A DNA stretch of 64,000 bases from Natronolimnobius sp. AArcel1 (lineage in GTDB: Archaea > Halobacteriota > Halobacteria > Halobacteriales > Natrialbaceae): positions 62,001 through 126,000 of the forward strand of contig NZ_JAAKXY010000003.1 of NCBI RefSeq assembly GCF_011043775.1, given 5' to 3'. A program made the translations under genes and the position numbers. Shown piece by piece: positions 1-7,844 of the stretch. Each line of letters begins with the position of its first letter. The first letter of the stretch is position 1. The notes under the pieces are model-generated. The model ran no database searches, was not told the origin of the DNA, and was given only the letters and a program-made list of their open reading frames with translations.

Positions 1-1
1 G

Positions 2-1753
2 ACGCTCGCCGATCAGGGCGCTCCTGACTGGCGTGTCTGGTCCGAGGCACACGCAGACGAGTACGACACCTTCGAAGACGCCGTCGACGCCTTCCTCGAG
101 GAGGCAATCGATTACGCGGAGTTCGACGAGCGCATCGAGTACGGGACTCGATTCCTCGAGAACGTCGTGACGATGTCCGATTTCCCGGTCGAGGATATCG
201 AGCAGACGGTCCGCGACATGCGCAAGATCGGACTGGGCATTATGGGCCTTGCACAGCTGTACATCCAGCTGGGCATCAAATACGGCAGCGACGAAGGCAA
301 CGAAGTCGCCCGCCAGCTCATGACCCACATCAACCACGGCGCGAAGGCCACAAGCCACGAACTCGCGACTGAGCGCGGCTCCTTTGCCGACTGGGACGAG
401 TCCAAGTACGCGAACCCGACCGAGTACCGCGAGTGGTTCGAACACCAGACCGGCGAGGACGCCGACGACTGGGAGGATGGTTTCCCAATTCGGAACCACA
501 ACGTCACCACGATTGCGCCGACCGGCACGACGAGTATGGTTGGGAACACGACGGGTGGCTGTGAGCCGATCTACAACGTTGCCTACTACAAGAACGTCAC
601 CGACGACGTGCAGGGCGACGAAATGCTCGTCGAGTTCGACGACTACTTCCTGCGCACGCTCGAGGCGAACGACATCGACGTCGCCGCCGTCAAAGAAGAA
701 GCGCAAGAGCAGATGGCCACCAACCAGTTCGACGGCGTCGAAGGGCTCTCGACGGTGCCAGACGCCATCGGTGAACTGTTCGTCATCACGAGCGATCTCT
801 CGGCCAAACAGCACGCCGCTGTCCAGTGTGCCGCACAGAAAGGCGTCGACTCCGCCATCTCGAAGACGGTCAACGCGCCAAATGACTCCACGCTCGAGGA
901 CGCAAAGGAAGTCTTCGAGTGGGTCTACGAGAACGGTGGCAAGGGCGTCACCTACTACCGCGACGGCACCCGCTCGAAGCAGGTGCTGACGACGCGTGCG
1001 GACAACGCTGACTTCGCAGACGAAACCGAAGCCGCGGAGACCCTCGTCGAACAGATCGACGAGATCTTCGGCGGTCTCGAGGCCTTCCTCGAGAGCGAGG
1101 ACGTCCAGGACGTGCTTGATGAGGACGTCTCCTCGCTGGTCTCGGCAGCAGAAGACGAGATGGTTCACGTTGATTTCACCGAAAAGCGCGAACGGCCTGA
1201 TGCCCTGCAGGGCGTCAGCCAGCGCATCGACACCGGCTACGGTAAGGTCTACGTGACGATCAACGAGGACCCAGAGACCGGCCAGCCGTTTGAGCTGTTC
1301 GCGAACATCGGCCACTCGGGTGGCTTTACGAACTCCTTCACCGAGGCGCTCGCGAAGGTCATCTCGACCTCGCTGCGCTCCGGTGTCGACCCCGAGGAGA
1401 TCGTCGACGAACTCTGTGGGACGCGCAGTCCGAAGGTCGCCTGGGACAAAGGCGAACAGATTCAGTCCATCCCAGACGCCATCGGCACCGCGATGCGTCG
1501 CTATCTCGACAACGAGATCGACAAGCCGTACCCGACCCAGCAGACGCTCGAGGATGCGGCCGACGCAAGTACGGAAGCCGACTTCGACGGCCCACAGACC
1601 GACGGTGGCGCAGCCGCCAAAAGCGGTGACGACGCCACGCAGGATCTGATCGATGCTGGCGAGTCACCCGAATGTCCCGAGTGCGGATCGCTCTCGCTGT
1701 ACTTCTCTGAAGGCTGCAAAACATGCAATAGCTGTGGATGGTCGGAATGCTGA
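2..1753 (+). CDS. nrdJ: Adenosylcobalamin-dependent ribonucleoside-diphosphate reductase, C-terminal part (5' end outside window)
   Basis: Class II ribonucleotide reductase, which makes deoxyribonucleotides with a cobalamin radical. The reading frame is open from base 2, so the gene begins before the window. Visible parts are the end of the catalytic barrel (segments IGLGIMGLAQLYIQLGI and TTIAPTGTTSMVGNTTGGCEP, the latter typical of class II active-site loops), then a TSCPD-type domain (IGHSGGFTNSFTEALAKVIS) and a C-terminal cysteine cluster, CPECGSLS then CKTCNSCGW, the redox-active or zinc-binding tail seen in NrdJ. Codon use is the GC-rich host type. Radical-site residues lie upstream, so activity cannot be judged here. 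The family call is firm. Confidence 0.95.
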   Translation, partial: TLADQGAPDWRVWSEAHADEYDTFEDAVDAFLEEAIDYAEFDERIEYGTRFLENVVTMSDFPVEDIEQTVRDMRKIGLGIMGLAQLYIQLGIKYGSDEGNEVARQLMTHINHGAKATSHELATERGSFADWDESKYANPTEYREWFEHQTGEDADDWEDGFPIRNHNVTTIAPTGTTSMVGNTTGGCEPIYNVAYYKNVTDDVQGDEMLVEFDDYFLRTLEANDIDVAAVKEEAQEQMATNQFDGVEGLSTVPDAIGELFVITSDLSAKQHAAVQCAAQKGVDSAISKTVNAPNDSTLEDAKEVFEWVYENGGKGVTYYRDGTRSKQVLTTRADNADFADETEAAETLVEQIDEIFGGLEAFLESEDVQDVLDEDVSSLVSAAEDEMVHVDFTEKRERPDALQGVSQRIDTGYGKVYVTINEDPETGQPFELFANIGHSGGFTNSFTEALAKVISTSLRSGVDPEEIVDELCGTRSPKVAWDKGEQIQSIPDAIGTAMRRYLDNEIDKPYPTQQTLEDAADASTEADFDGPQTDGGAAAKSGDDATQDLIDAGESPECPECGSLSLYFSEGCKTCNSCGWSEC

Positions 1754-1819
1754 CTTGTCGCTGATGAATTAATTCGGATCTACCTTTTCTTTTTAACTGA
1801 AGACGGGGCGATATAGTTT

Positions 1820-2710
1820 ATGCCTCCGGTAGAAGAGTGTCCAGCCTGTGGAAGAGATGACTTCAAGAACGAGTACGGTATAGGAATTCATCTTATACGA
1901 TACTGTGAACAAAGCTCTGAAGAACAAGAAGCACTTGGTCGTAGTCTTATTTCCGGTAAAAACCATCCAATGACGGGACATGAAATGTCGGATGATGCAA
2001 AACGGAAAATTGGCGAAGCAGCATCGGGAAGGTCAATGCCAGAAGAGGCAAAACAAAAAATCAGTGAATCATTGAAGGGACATGAAGTATCGGAAGAGAC
2101 TCGACAGAAAATCAGTGAATCACTGAAGGGAGAACAGAACCCTTGGTATGGCGTTACTGGCAATGAACACCCACGCTATGGCACCTCATTTGAACTCGAC
2201 CAAGAAAGCCGTGAAAAACTCTCAAAGTCACTGAAAGAAACCTACGAAAAGGACCCGACGAAGCATTCAATGCATGGGCGAACTGGTGAGAGTCACCCCC
2301 TCTACGGCTATGAGTGGTCTGAAGAGCAACTTCAGAAACTCAGCGAGGCACACCGTGGAACAGTACCAGGAAAGACAAAGCCACGCCAAGTTATCAAAAC
2401 ACGAAACATTGTCCGAAACGGCTGGGAGGCTTCGATTGATCAAATACTGCACGATGCTGGGTTTGAGTATACGTATGAAGAACAATTATTTGAATTATCA
2501 GATCGCACATACACCCCAGATTTTGTTGTTGGCGATGTTGTGATTGAAGTGAAGGGAATGGTATGGGAGAACGATGAATCAAAGGCTAAGTCATTCATGA
2601 ACAAATACTCCAATCCGTATATCGTAGTTGGCTCGAAACTACCATGTAGTGAGCATTTGCACTGGGATGAACGAACGGAACTTCCGAGCATTGTTCGAAC
2701 TTATCTCTAA
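1820..2710 (+). CDS. NUMOD3-repeat homing-endonuclease-like protein with PD-(D/E)XK-type nuclease domain
   Basis: A 296-residue probable DNA-cutting selfish gene. Residues 8-29 form a Cys/His cluster (C8, C11, H24, C29). Residues about 50-180 hold several copies of the NUMOD3-like motif (for example AKQKISESLKG and TRQKISESLKG), a DNA-binding repeat of intron-encoded endonucleases. Residues about 200-285 look like a restriction-fold nuclease: WEASIDQIL, then YTPDFVV and VIEVKG, matching the PD...EVK signature (D234, E243, K245). Base composition is clearly more AT-rich than both neighbours, which suggests transfer. It sits 66 bp after nrdJ, a gene often invaded by introns and inteins, but nrdJ shows no interruption in the visible part. 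Cutting activity is inferred. Confidence 0.75.
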   Translation: MPPVEECPACGRDDFKNEYGIGIHLIRYCEQSSEEQEALGRSLISGKNHPMTGHEMSDDAKRKIGEAASGRSMPEEAKQKISESLKGHEVSEETRQKISESLKGEQNPWYGVTGNEHPRYGTSFELDQESREKLSKSLKETYEKDPTKHSMHGRTGESHPLYGYEWSEEQLQKLSEAHRGTVPGKTKPRQVIKTRNIVRNGWEASIDQILHDAGFEYTYEEQLFELSDRTYTPDFVVGDVVIEVKGMVWENDESKAKSFMNKYSNPYIVVGSKLPCSEHLHWDERTELPSIVRTYL

Positions 2711-2788
2711 TAAGTATCTGCAGAGTGGCGAATACCTGGCAACTTCGGAAGAGTTAGAGTGAATTACACAGAACTGTAACTCGAGGTA

Positions 2789-2914
2789 ATGGCTAACGAA
2801 GGTGACGGCGGCCGGCCGTGTCCACGCTGTGAGCAGCCGATGTTCAAGCGCCACTGCAAGTACGTCTGTCCGCAACACGGCGTGATCTATGACTGTGCAG
2901 ATACGTTCTGGTAG
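2789..2914 (+). CDS. 41-residue zinc-finger micro-protein
   Basis: A very small gene encoding CPRC at residues 11-14, C23 and C27 with nearby histidines (H22, H30), and a final C36. This CPxC...C...CPxH...C layout matches haloarchaeal zinc-finger micro-proteins; I believe it is the HVO_2523-type family, recalled rather than checked. A purine-rich GAGG lies 2-6 bases before the ATG. It stands alone between the nuclease gene and the RAD55-like gene on the same strand. Its function is unknown; related micro-proteins are thought to work as small regulators or protein-binding modules. Confidence 0.7.
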   Translation: MANEGDGGRPCPRCEQPMFKRHCKYVCPQHGVIYDCADTFW

Positions 2915-2971
2915 CTGGTCTCGGTGAATCTGCCAGAACCTATTTATCCGCCAGTACCCCTGCATTGAACG

Positions 2972-3679
2972 ATGCGACTGTCTACGGGCGTTCCGGGCTT
3001 CGACGAACTGGTCGATGGCGGGCTCTTACGAGACCGCCTCTATATCGTCAGCGGGCCGCCCGGCAGCGGCAAGACGACATTTTGCTCGCAGTTTCTCACG
3101 AAAGGGATTTTCGAGGGTGAGACCGCGCTGTACGTCAGTATGCACGAATCCGAAAGCGAAATCGTCCGAGATATGACGAACTTCGAGTTCGGCTTCGATC
3201 AGGCGGTGAACTCGGGGAAGCTGAAGTTCATGGACGTCTTCGAAAGTGAAACCAAACGATTCCTCGCCTCCTCGAGAGGCACTGGCGATTCGCCCGATAG
3301 CGTCGAGAACCTCTCGAACAAACTCGTCTCGTTTATCGAGTCGAACAACATCGACCGCGTCGTCATTGACTCGACGATGCTCCTCGAGTACTTCTTCTCG
3401 ACCGAGGTCGAACAGCTGATTACGTTTCTCACGCGGCTCAAGCGGGCGGATGCGACAATCTTGCTGATTTCGGAGATGACTGATCCGACCTCGTATTCGG
3501 ATGGCCACTATCTTGCCCACGGCGTGATCTTCATGCACAACTACCTCGAGTCGGGTGGGATGACCCGGGGCGTCCAGATCATCAAGATGCGCGGGACGAA
3601 AATCGACTGTAATATTCGTCCGGTCGAGTTCTCCGAGCGCGGGTTGCACGTCAATCCAAGCGAGACGGTCCAGACCTAA
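2972..3679 (+). CDS. RAD55/KaiC-type RecA-superfamily ATPase
   Basis: A 235-residue single RecA-fold ATPase of the RAD55/KaiC group that is expanded in haloarchaea and usually linked to signalling or regulation. The protein starts TGVPGFDELVDGGL, the classical KaiC N-terminal signature, followed by Walker A GPPGSGKTT (about residues 29-37) and Walker B RVVIDST (about 130-136). There is only one RecA domain and no added sensor domain, so it is not a KaiC clock protein. A TATA-like TATTTATCC lies about 30 bases before the ATG, indicating a leaderless transcript. The following gene begins 2 bases after the stop, so the two are probably an operon. The exact partner is not visible. Confidence 0.85.
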   Translation: MRLSTGVPGFDELVDGGLLRDRLYIVSGPPGSGKTTFCSQFLTKGIFEGETALYVSMHESESEIVRDMTNFEFGFDQAVNSGKLKFMDVFESETKRFLASSRGTGDSPDSVENLSNKLVSFIESNNIDRVVIDSTMLLEYFFSTEVEQLITFLTRLKRADATILLISEMTDPTSYSDGHYLAHGVIFMHNYLESGGMTRGVQIIKMRGTKIDCNIRPVEFSERGLHVNPSETVQT

Positions 3680-3681
3680 TC

Positions 3682-4221
3682 ATGTACGAACGGACGTTCG
3701 GGACCGACTGGGAGCACCTCGAGAGTCGCGATGAAATCCTCTGGCGAGCGTTCGCACTCGGGGTGGCAGAGTGTCTCGGCGCAGACCATCCCGGCGAACT
3801 CGAGCGACTCGCTGATGCAACGGAGACGACCTACGATCGGAGTTTTGCCGAACTGGCCTATCAGAAAGGTCGCCAGCGCGTCCAGCAACTCGAGGGCGAA
3901 GACGCAGCCCGGATCTGGCAGGAGTTGGTCGAAGAGCAGTCGGAACTCGATCTGTGGGCGGAGCCGGAGTCGACGGTCGAGTCCACGACACAGGATGACG
4001 AAGAAACTGGCTTACCCGACTCGCTGCGTGGGTTTCGTGCCGATACGCTGCCGGCCGACAGCACGGAACGCGTCCAACGACCAACGTTTCTTGAACGCGA
4101 GAGTTCAACCCGTCGTCGTCAGCAGGTAATCCGTGAGTCACTGTCGCGCTCTCGGGCTGGGCGCACTCCTGTCTCCAGGGCGACAGAGACGGATGACGAC
4201 GGCGACGGCGAAGACGAGTGA
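3682..4221 (+). CDS. Conserved haloarchaeal hypothetical protein in operon with the RAD55-like ATPase
   Basis: A 179-residue soluble acidic protein that I do not recognise. The first 100 residues look helical (segments such as DEILWRAFALGVAECLGA and YDRSFAELAYQKGRQRVQQLEG); the rest is a low-complexity acidic tail ending in an Arg/Ser stretch and then DDDGDGEDE. It starts 2 bases after the ATPase gene, so translation is probably coupled, and a role as partner or regulator of that ATPase is a reasonable inference. No catalytic motif, signal peptide or membrane segment is visible. It ends 7 bases from the stop of the convergent VTT gene. Confidence 0.7.
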   Translation: MYERTFGTDWEHLESRDEILWRAFALGVAECLGADHPGELERLADATETTYDRSFAELAYQKGRQRVQQLEGEDAARIWQELVEEQSELDLWAEPESTVESTTQDDEETGLPDSLRGFRADTLPADSTERVQRPTFLERESSTRRRQQVIRESLSRSRAGRTPVSRATETDDDGDGEDE

Positions 4222-4227
4222 CGATAC

Positions 4228-5010
4228 CTATCCTTCTGTGGGTGACCGTGAGGCGGCTTGACTTCGCGTCTGGAGCAGCCGATAGGTCGGCCCGGCGAGC
4301 AAGAAGACCGCGGCAAGTCCACAGGCAATCGACAGGGCAATACCGAGTTCGCCCAGCCCGCTCGTTGTGACGGTCGCCGCAGAGGCACCGACGAAGACGG
4401 CAGCAATCGTCCAGGGGAGTTCGCCAAGGATCGTGCCGATAACGAACTGCTGGAGTGTGACTCCGCTAACTGCTGCTGCACACGTCGAGACATCGGATGG
4501 GATCGGCGCGAGTCGCGCCGCCGTCATCCCACGAACCGGCCCGGCTGTCTCAAAGTAGCGAGAGGCAACGCCACCAGCGCGCTCGAGCGTACGGTCGACG
4601 ACCCCGGTGCTCGAGGCACTTTCAGTGGGCTGGTCGGGTGCCTGCGTTTCAGCCGCAGAGACCTGTGGTGGCTGTGTGGGGCCGTTCCCAGACACCGAAA
4701 TTTTTCTCGCAGCGAGGAACACTGGTAAGACGCTGGTGAGGAGCGCCAGCATGGCGATCGGAATGCCAAGTGTCACACCGAAGCCGTAGCCAACTACGAC
4801 TGCAAGCGGCGTCGTTGGCCAGGCAAGCAGCGGCCGCACCGCATACAGTCCGGCCACGACGAGACCAAATGTCAGTGGATCACCCGTCAGCGACTCGAGC
4901 GCGCCAATGACGGCGCTGGGGGAGACAACGAGCCCGGCGGTGACGATCGCAGCGGCGACGACGAGTCCAGCGGTTGCACGCGTTGACGCTTGCGACCCCA
5001 GTACGGACAT
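4228..5010 (-). CDS. TVP38/TMEM64 (VTT domain) integral membrane protein
   Basis: A 260-residue membrane protein of the DedA/VTT superfamily, likely involved in lipid or small-solute transport across the cytoplasmic membrane. Hydrophobic stretches occur near residues 15-40, 50-70, 75-105 and at the C-terminus. The family signature is present: RLAPIPSDVSTCAAAVSGV, then GTILGELPWTIAAVFVGAS. The frame stays open upstream to 5265, but that extension is Arg-rich and improbable. The ATG at 5010 gives MSVLGSQAST and a normal family length. It is divergent from the gene at 5115, sharing about 100 bp of promoter region. The substrate is unknown. Confidence 0.85.
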   Translation of the reverse strand: MSVLGSQASTRATAGLVVAAAIVTAGLVVSPSAVIGALESLTGDPLTFGLVVAGLYAVRPLLAWPTTPLAVVVGYGFGVTLGIPIAMLALLTSVLPVFLAARKISVSGNGPTQPPQVSAAETQAPDQPTESASSTGVVDRTLERAGGVASRYFETAGPVRGMTAARLAPIPSDVSTCAAAVSGVTLQQFVIGTILGELPWTIAAVFVGASAATVTTSGLGELGIALSIACGLAAVFLLAGPTYRLLQTRSQAASRSPTEG

Positions 5011-5114
5011 CGAGCGCAGTTTCGTCTCAACTGTTGAATCTTTTGTGCCTCGCGTGCGCACTCGCTGCGTCGCGGCGCAACGTTTATTCGCCACGCCACA
5101 ACAGACACGCACCG

Positions 5115-5555
5115 ATGGGTAGCGATCCCGAGCGCAACGGCGGTGACCGAGTCGACCCTGGCGCTGCGGAGGCCAGCGAGAGAGACAGCGCCACTGCGGC
5201 CGACGACGACCGCGTTGCACTCGGTCTTGCTCTCCTTGAGCGCCTCGAGCACGAGTCGCTGTCACTCGCGGATGCAGTTGACCGAATCGAGACGGTGACG
5301 ACCGATCCGACAGTCACGCGAACGATTCTCGATCAGGCCGAACTGCGCGGCATTATCGAGCGCGAAGATGGCATCATCCGGCCAAAAAGCCGCCAGTACG
5401 TCAGTTTCGAGCAGGACGTGATCACGAAAGAAGGCGATTTCACGTGCCAGCGCTGTGGCTCTGGGCTTTCGACCGGCCACTTCATCAACCTCGAGGCGGG
5501 CGAACTGGGGCCGTTTGGCTCGTCGTGCATTCGGAAGGTTACGGGCAGAGAGTAA
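5115..5555 (+). CDS. Conserved haloarchaeal protein with C-terminal zinc-binding motif (DUF5830-like)
   Basis: A 146-residue cytoplasmic protein. The middle resembles a winged helix (ALGLALLERLEHESLSLADA through LDQAELRGIIEREDG), and the C-terminus has a zinc-type pattern, FTCQRCGSGLSTGHF then FGSSCIRKVTGR. I think it belongs to haloarchaeal family DUF5830, but this is from memory. The ATG at 5115 is chosen because a TATA-like TTTATT at 5083-5088 lies about 29 bases upstream, which suits a leaderless start; an upstream in-frame ATG (4974) overlaps the divergent gene. The role could be transcriptional or RNA-related, but nothing visible decides this. Confidence 0.75.
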   Translation: MGSDPERNGGDRVDPGAAEASERDSATAADDDRVALGLALLERLEHESLSLADAVDRIETVTTDPTVTRTILDQAELRGIIEREDGIIRPKSRQYVSFEQDVITKEGDFTCQRCGSGLSTGHFINLEAGELGPFGSSCIRKVTGRE

Positions 5556-5576
5556 GAAAAAGTCGATGCGAGCGCG

Positions 5577-6908
5577 TTAGCGACCGTGTCGAAGCTCTTC
5601 GATCAACTGCTCGATTGTCTCTTGTTGGTGTTCAATCAGTTCCGTCTGTTGCTCGACGGTCGCTTCCAGGTCGTCGAGACGCTCGAGGACTGCGTCGTCA
5701 ACAGCCGGTGACGCCTGTGCGTCGTGATCTTCAGCGTCGGCTCCAGCGGTTGCAGAAGACGCAGCAGCCGATTCCTCACGGCCTGCCGACTGGTGACTCG
5801 AGGCGTCGTCTCGAGGAGACGACTCTGTCGTCGTCGCTGGTGTTTCAGCCGATTCTGTGGCCGTGTCGGTTGTCTCCCAGGTGGAACCAGATTGCTCAGA
5901 TTCGTCGAAGAAACTGCCGGTTTCGGCGGGTTCGGTCTCAGCAGTCTCGGATACTGCGTGCTGCGCGTGGGAGTCTGCGGTATCGTCGCTGGCAGGTGGC
6001 TCTGTCGTCGACTCGTCGTGGTCCGTCCGCTGCGCCTCGAGCGACTCCGGGACGGCAGCGTCTGACGACGGCGCTTCCGCAGCAGCACTGTCGACGGCAG
6101 TCGTCTCCGTCGGTTCGCGGACTGGGTCGGGTTCTGGTTCTGGCTCCGAGCGTCCGTCGCCGATCGGCTCGCGGTCGTCCAGTTCTGGCGGATTCGCCTC
6201 GAGTGGATCAACACCGCTGCCGAACTCCATCGTGCTCCCAGTGTCTTCGTCTGGCGTTTCTGCGTCGTCGTCACCGATTTCCTCGTTGAGTTCCTCAAGG
6301 CTCCCGACATCGTGATACTCGAAGAGGGCTCGCTGGAGTCGCTCGCGGAGGTCGTTGGCTTCGTCGTTCGGGGCTTTGATTCGCTGTGGGCGACCGTCGA
6401 CGGCGAGGACGACCTGTGTTGCGACGCTCCCGTCTTCGAACGAGAGATTCGTGACGTCCTCGTAGTGGTACTCCTCGTAGTCGCCATCCCAGACGGCGCT
6501 GCCGATGTGTTTGACCAGCCGCTCGCTCGTAATGATAATCGTAAGCTCGCTAAAGCGGTAGGTCTTGACGACAGTCTCGCCGGGGTTCGTAATACCGTTT
6601 CCGTTCAATATGCCGGCAAGCACCGGGTGCAAGACGGTGTCTGTCTTCCCCGATGGAACGGTAAACTCGGATTCGCCCTCGAGTGAGTACTCGAGAGTGA
6701 ATTTGGTTTTTCGTCGGCCTTCCGAAAGGGTGAGCCGGTCGGCGTCGTGGGGATATTCGTCGACTGATTCGTCTCGTAAGAGGCCGTCGGATCGATAGAC
6801 GAGGGTGCTCGACGCGGTGATGAAGAGTTCGTCTTCGCCACCGAGTGAAACACGGGCGGCGACATCCTCGCCATCGAGGGCAGAGTGGACGATACCGGGA
6901 ACGCTCAT
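5577..6908 (-). CDS. DUF7115-like haloarchaeal protein: N-terminal PH-like domains, acidic linker, coiled coil
   Basis: A 443-residue protein with two clear parts. Residues 1-200 form a beta-rich region with an internal duplication feel (FITASSTLVYRSDGLLRDE and TIIITSERLVKHIGSA), like bacterial PH-type domains in which a strand segment is followed by an 'RLV/TLVY' turn. Residues about 210-395 are a low-complexity Glu/Thr/Ser/Asp linker. Residues about 400-443 form a short coiled coil (VLERLDDLEATVEQQTELIE) that probably mediates oligomerisation. I recall this arrangement as haloarchaeal DUF7115, not verified. No membrane segment. It converges with the gene ending at 5555. The function is unknown. 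Confidence 0.75.
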   Translation of the reverse strand: MSVPGIVHSALDGEDVAARVSLGGEDELFITASSTLVYRSDGLLRDESVDEYPHDADRLTLSEGRRKTKFTLEYSLEGESEFTVPSGKTDTVLHPVLAGILNGNGITNPGETVVKTYRFSELTIIITSERLVKHIGSAVWDGDYEEYHYEDVTNLSFEDGSVATQVVLAVDGRPQRIKAPNDEANDLRERLQRALFEYHDVGSLEELNEEIGDDDAETPDEDTGSTMEFGSGVDPLEANPPELDDREPIGDGRSEPEPEPDPVREPTETTAVDSAAAEAPSSDAAVPESLEAQRTDHDESTTEPPASDDTADSHAQHAVSETAETEPAETGSFFDESEQSGSTWETTDTATESAETPATTTESSPRDDASSHQSAGREESAAASSATAGADAEDHDAQASPAVDDAVLERLDDLEATVEQQTELIEHQQETIEQLIEELRHGR

Positions 6909-7015
6909 GTCTGTCGCGGTTGTTCGTATGGCCCTGTGATAAATCCGTGGGTCCGCGTTACACGCCGAATTCGAATGAGAAGGTTAAAGAGATAGACGGC
7001 ACTACGAAAAACTGA

Positions 7016-7169
7016 GCCCGGGTGGCTTAGCTGGACATAGCGCCGCACTCATAGGGTTCAGAGATTCGGTGCGGTTTCGCCTTGGAAGCCTCCGTGTCCC
7101 TCGAGGACTCATGCCGAGCCTCGAACCTGGGACATGCGGAGATCGAGGGTTCGGAGCCCTCCCCGGGCA
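7016..7169 (+). tRNA. Elongator tRNA-Met (CAU) with intron of about 80 nt
   Basis: The acceptor stem GCCCGGG (7016-7022) pairs with CCCGGGC (7162-7168), with discriminator A at 7169. The anticodon stem CCGCA pairs with TGCGG, and CAT at 7050-7052 is the anticodon. The T arm is GAGGG TTCGGAG CCCTC. The intron runs roughly 7054-7133, directly after position 37, the usual place in haloarchaeal tRNA-Met. GTTC (7056-7059) can pair with GAAC (7123-7126), as expected for the central helix of a bulge-helix-bulge splice motif. Exact splice points were not folded. It is the elongator and not the initiator form, because the anticodon stem lacks the GGG/CCC pairs of initiators. Confidence 0.93.
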
Positions 7170-7378
7170 TGCTTCTCAAACATCACGAGTTGAAGACGAG
7201 TGATAACGCTGAGAAGCATGGCCGGTTCGCTCCGAACCCGGTGGTCTTCACCGAGCGAAGCGAGACGCGAACACAGTGAGCGTCTCGGAAACGCGAGCGG
7301 CGAAGCCGCGAGCGAAGCGAGGTGAAGGCAGGAAAGACGAACGCGTTCGTCTTTCCGTGGTTCGGAGCCCTCCCCGGG
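7148..7378. repeat. Duplicated 3' end of tRNA-Met (att-like direct repeat)
   Basis: The 20-base segment GGTTCGGAGCCCTCCCCGGG lies inside the tRNA (7148-7167) and again, identically, at 7359-7378, 211 bp downstream. A duplicated tRNA 3' end is what site-specific integration of a plasmid or virus leaves behind. No integrase gene remains here, so this is read as a scar or a tiny leftover islet. Confidence 0.75.
7331..7356. repeat. Perfect 26-bp palindrome between the two tRNA-end copies
   Basis: Bases 7331-7343 (GGAAAGACGAACG) are the exact reverse complement of 7344-7356 (CGTTCGTCTTTCC). It sits 2 bp before the second tRNA-end copy. It could be a recombinase or protein binding site, or a transcript hairpin. 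The preceding 100 bases are AGCGAAGCGAG-type low-complexity sequence of the kind common in haloarchaeal spacers. Confidence 0.7.
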
Positions 7379-7844
7379 GCACTCATCAAATTCTTCATAT
7401 GAACGCGTAAATACCCCTGTCCAGCAGGGAATTAACGCGGTTTCTCCAACCTCTAGTCGTGACACCGATCAACCACATACTGCAATAGAACCGGTCAACG
7501 GAGGTGTCCAAGCATGGCAGCTGGCCATCGCGAGGCCAGCGGCGTTTCTATGGACGTCACCTACCAATCGATCACCGAAGCTTTGAGCCTCCAAGGGTAG
7601 TTTTTGAACCATGCGAATATCCTTACTATTGAAGCATGAGCGTGTGTTTCGTAGCACCCTTTTTCGTTAGTTTCCAATACTCGCTCACAACCGGGAGTCA
7701 ACATCATCATTCCACACTTTTGGTACCTATCTGTAAGCCCAAGCACCCTATACCGGTGTTAAACGGGTGATGCAGATGTACTGAGGGACAGGCCCTTTTT
7801 TGTAAAATTCGTTCCCATTCGAGAGGCTTGTGAACTACCCCTGC
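7379..7844. other. Gene-free stretch downstream of the att-like repeat
   Basis: No convincing gene on either strand; short open frames here have poor composition and no recognisable motif. A hairpin-forming segment, CTGGCCATCGCGAGGCCAG, lies at about 7521-7539. Probably decayed mobile-element sequence. Confidence 0.5.

Noticed and set aside
384-1724. Several long open frames in other phases and on the minus strand inside nrdJ
   Set aside because: They are Arg/Ser-rich, show no family features and simply follow from GC-rich codons of the real gene.
7469-7746. Minus-strand frames of about 60 codons behind tRNA-Met
   Set aside because: I considered transposase fragments, but no motif could be matched.
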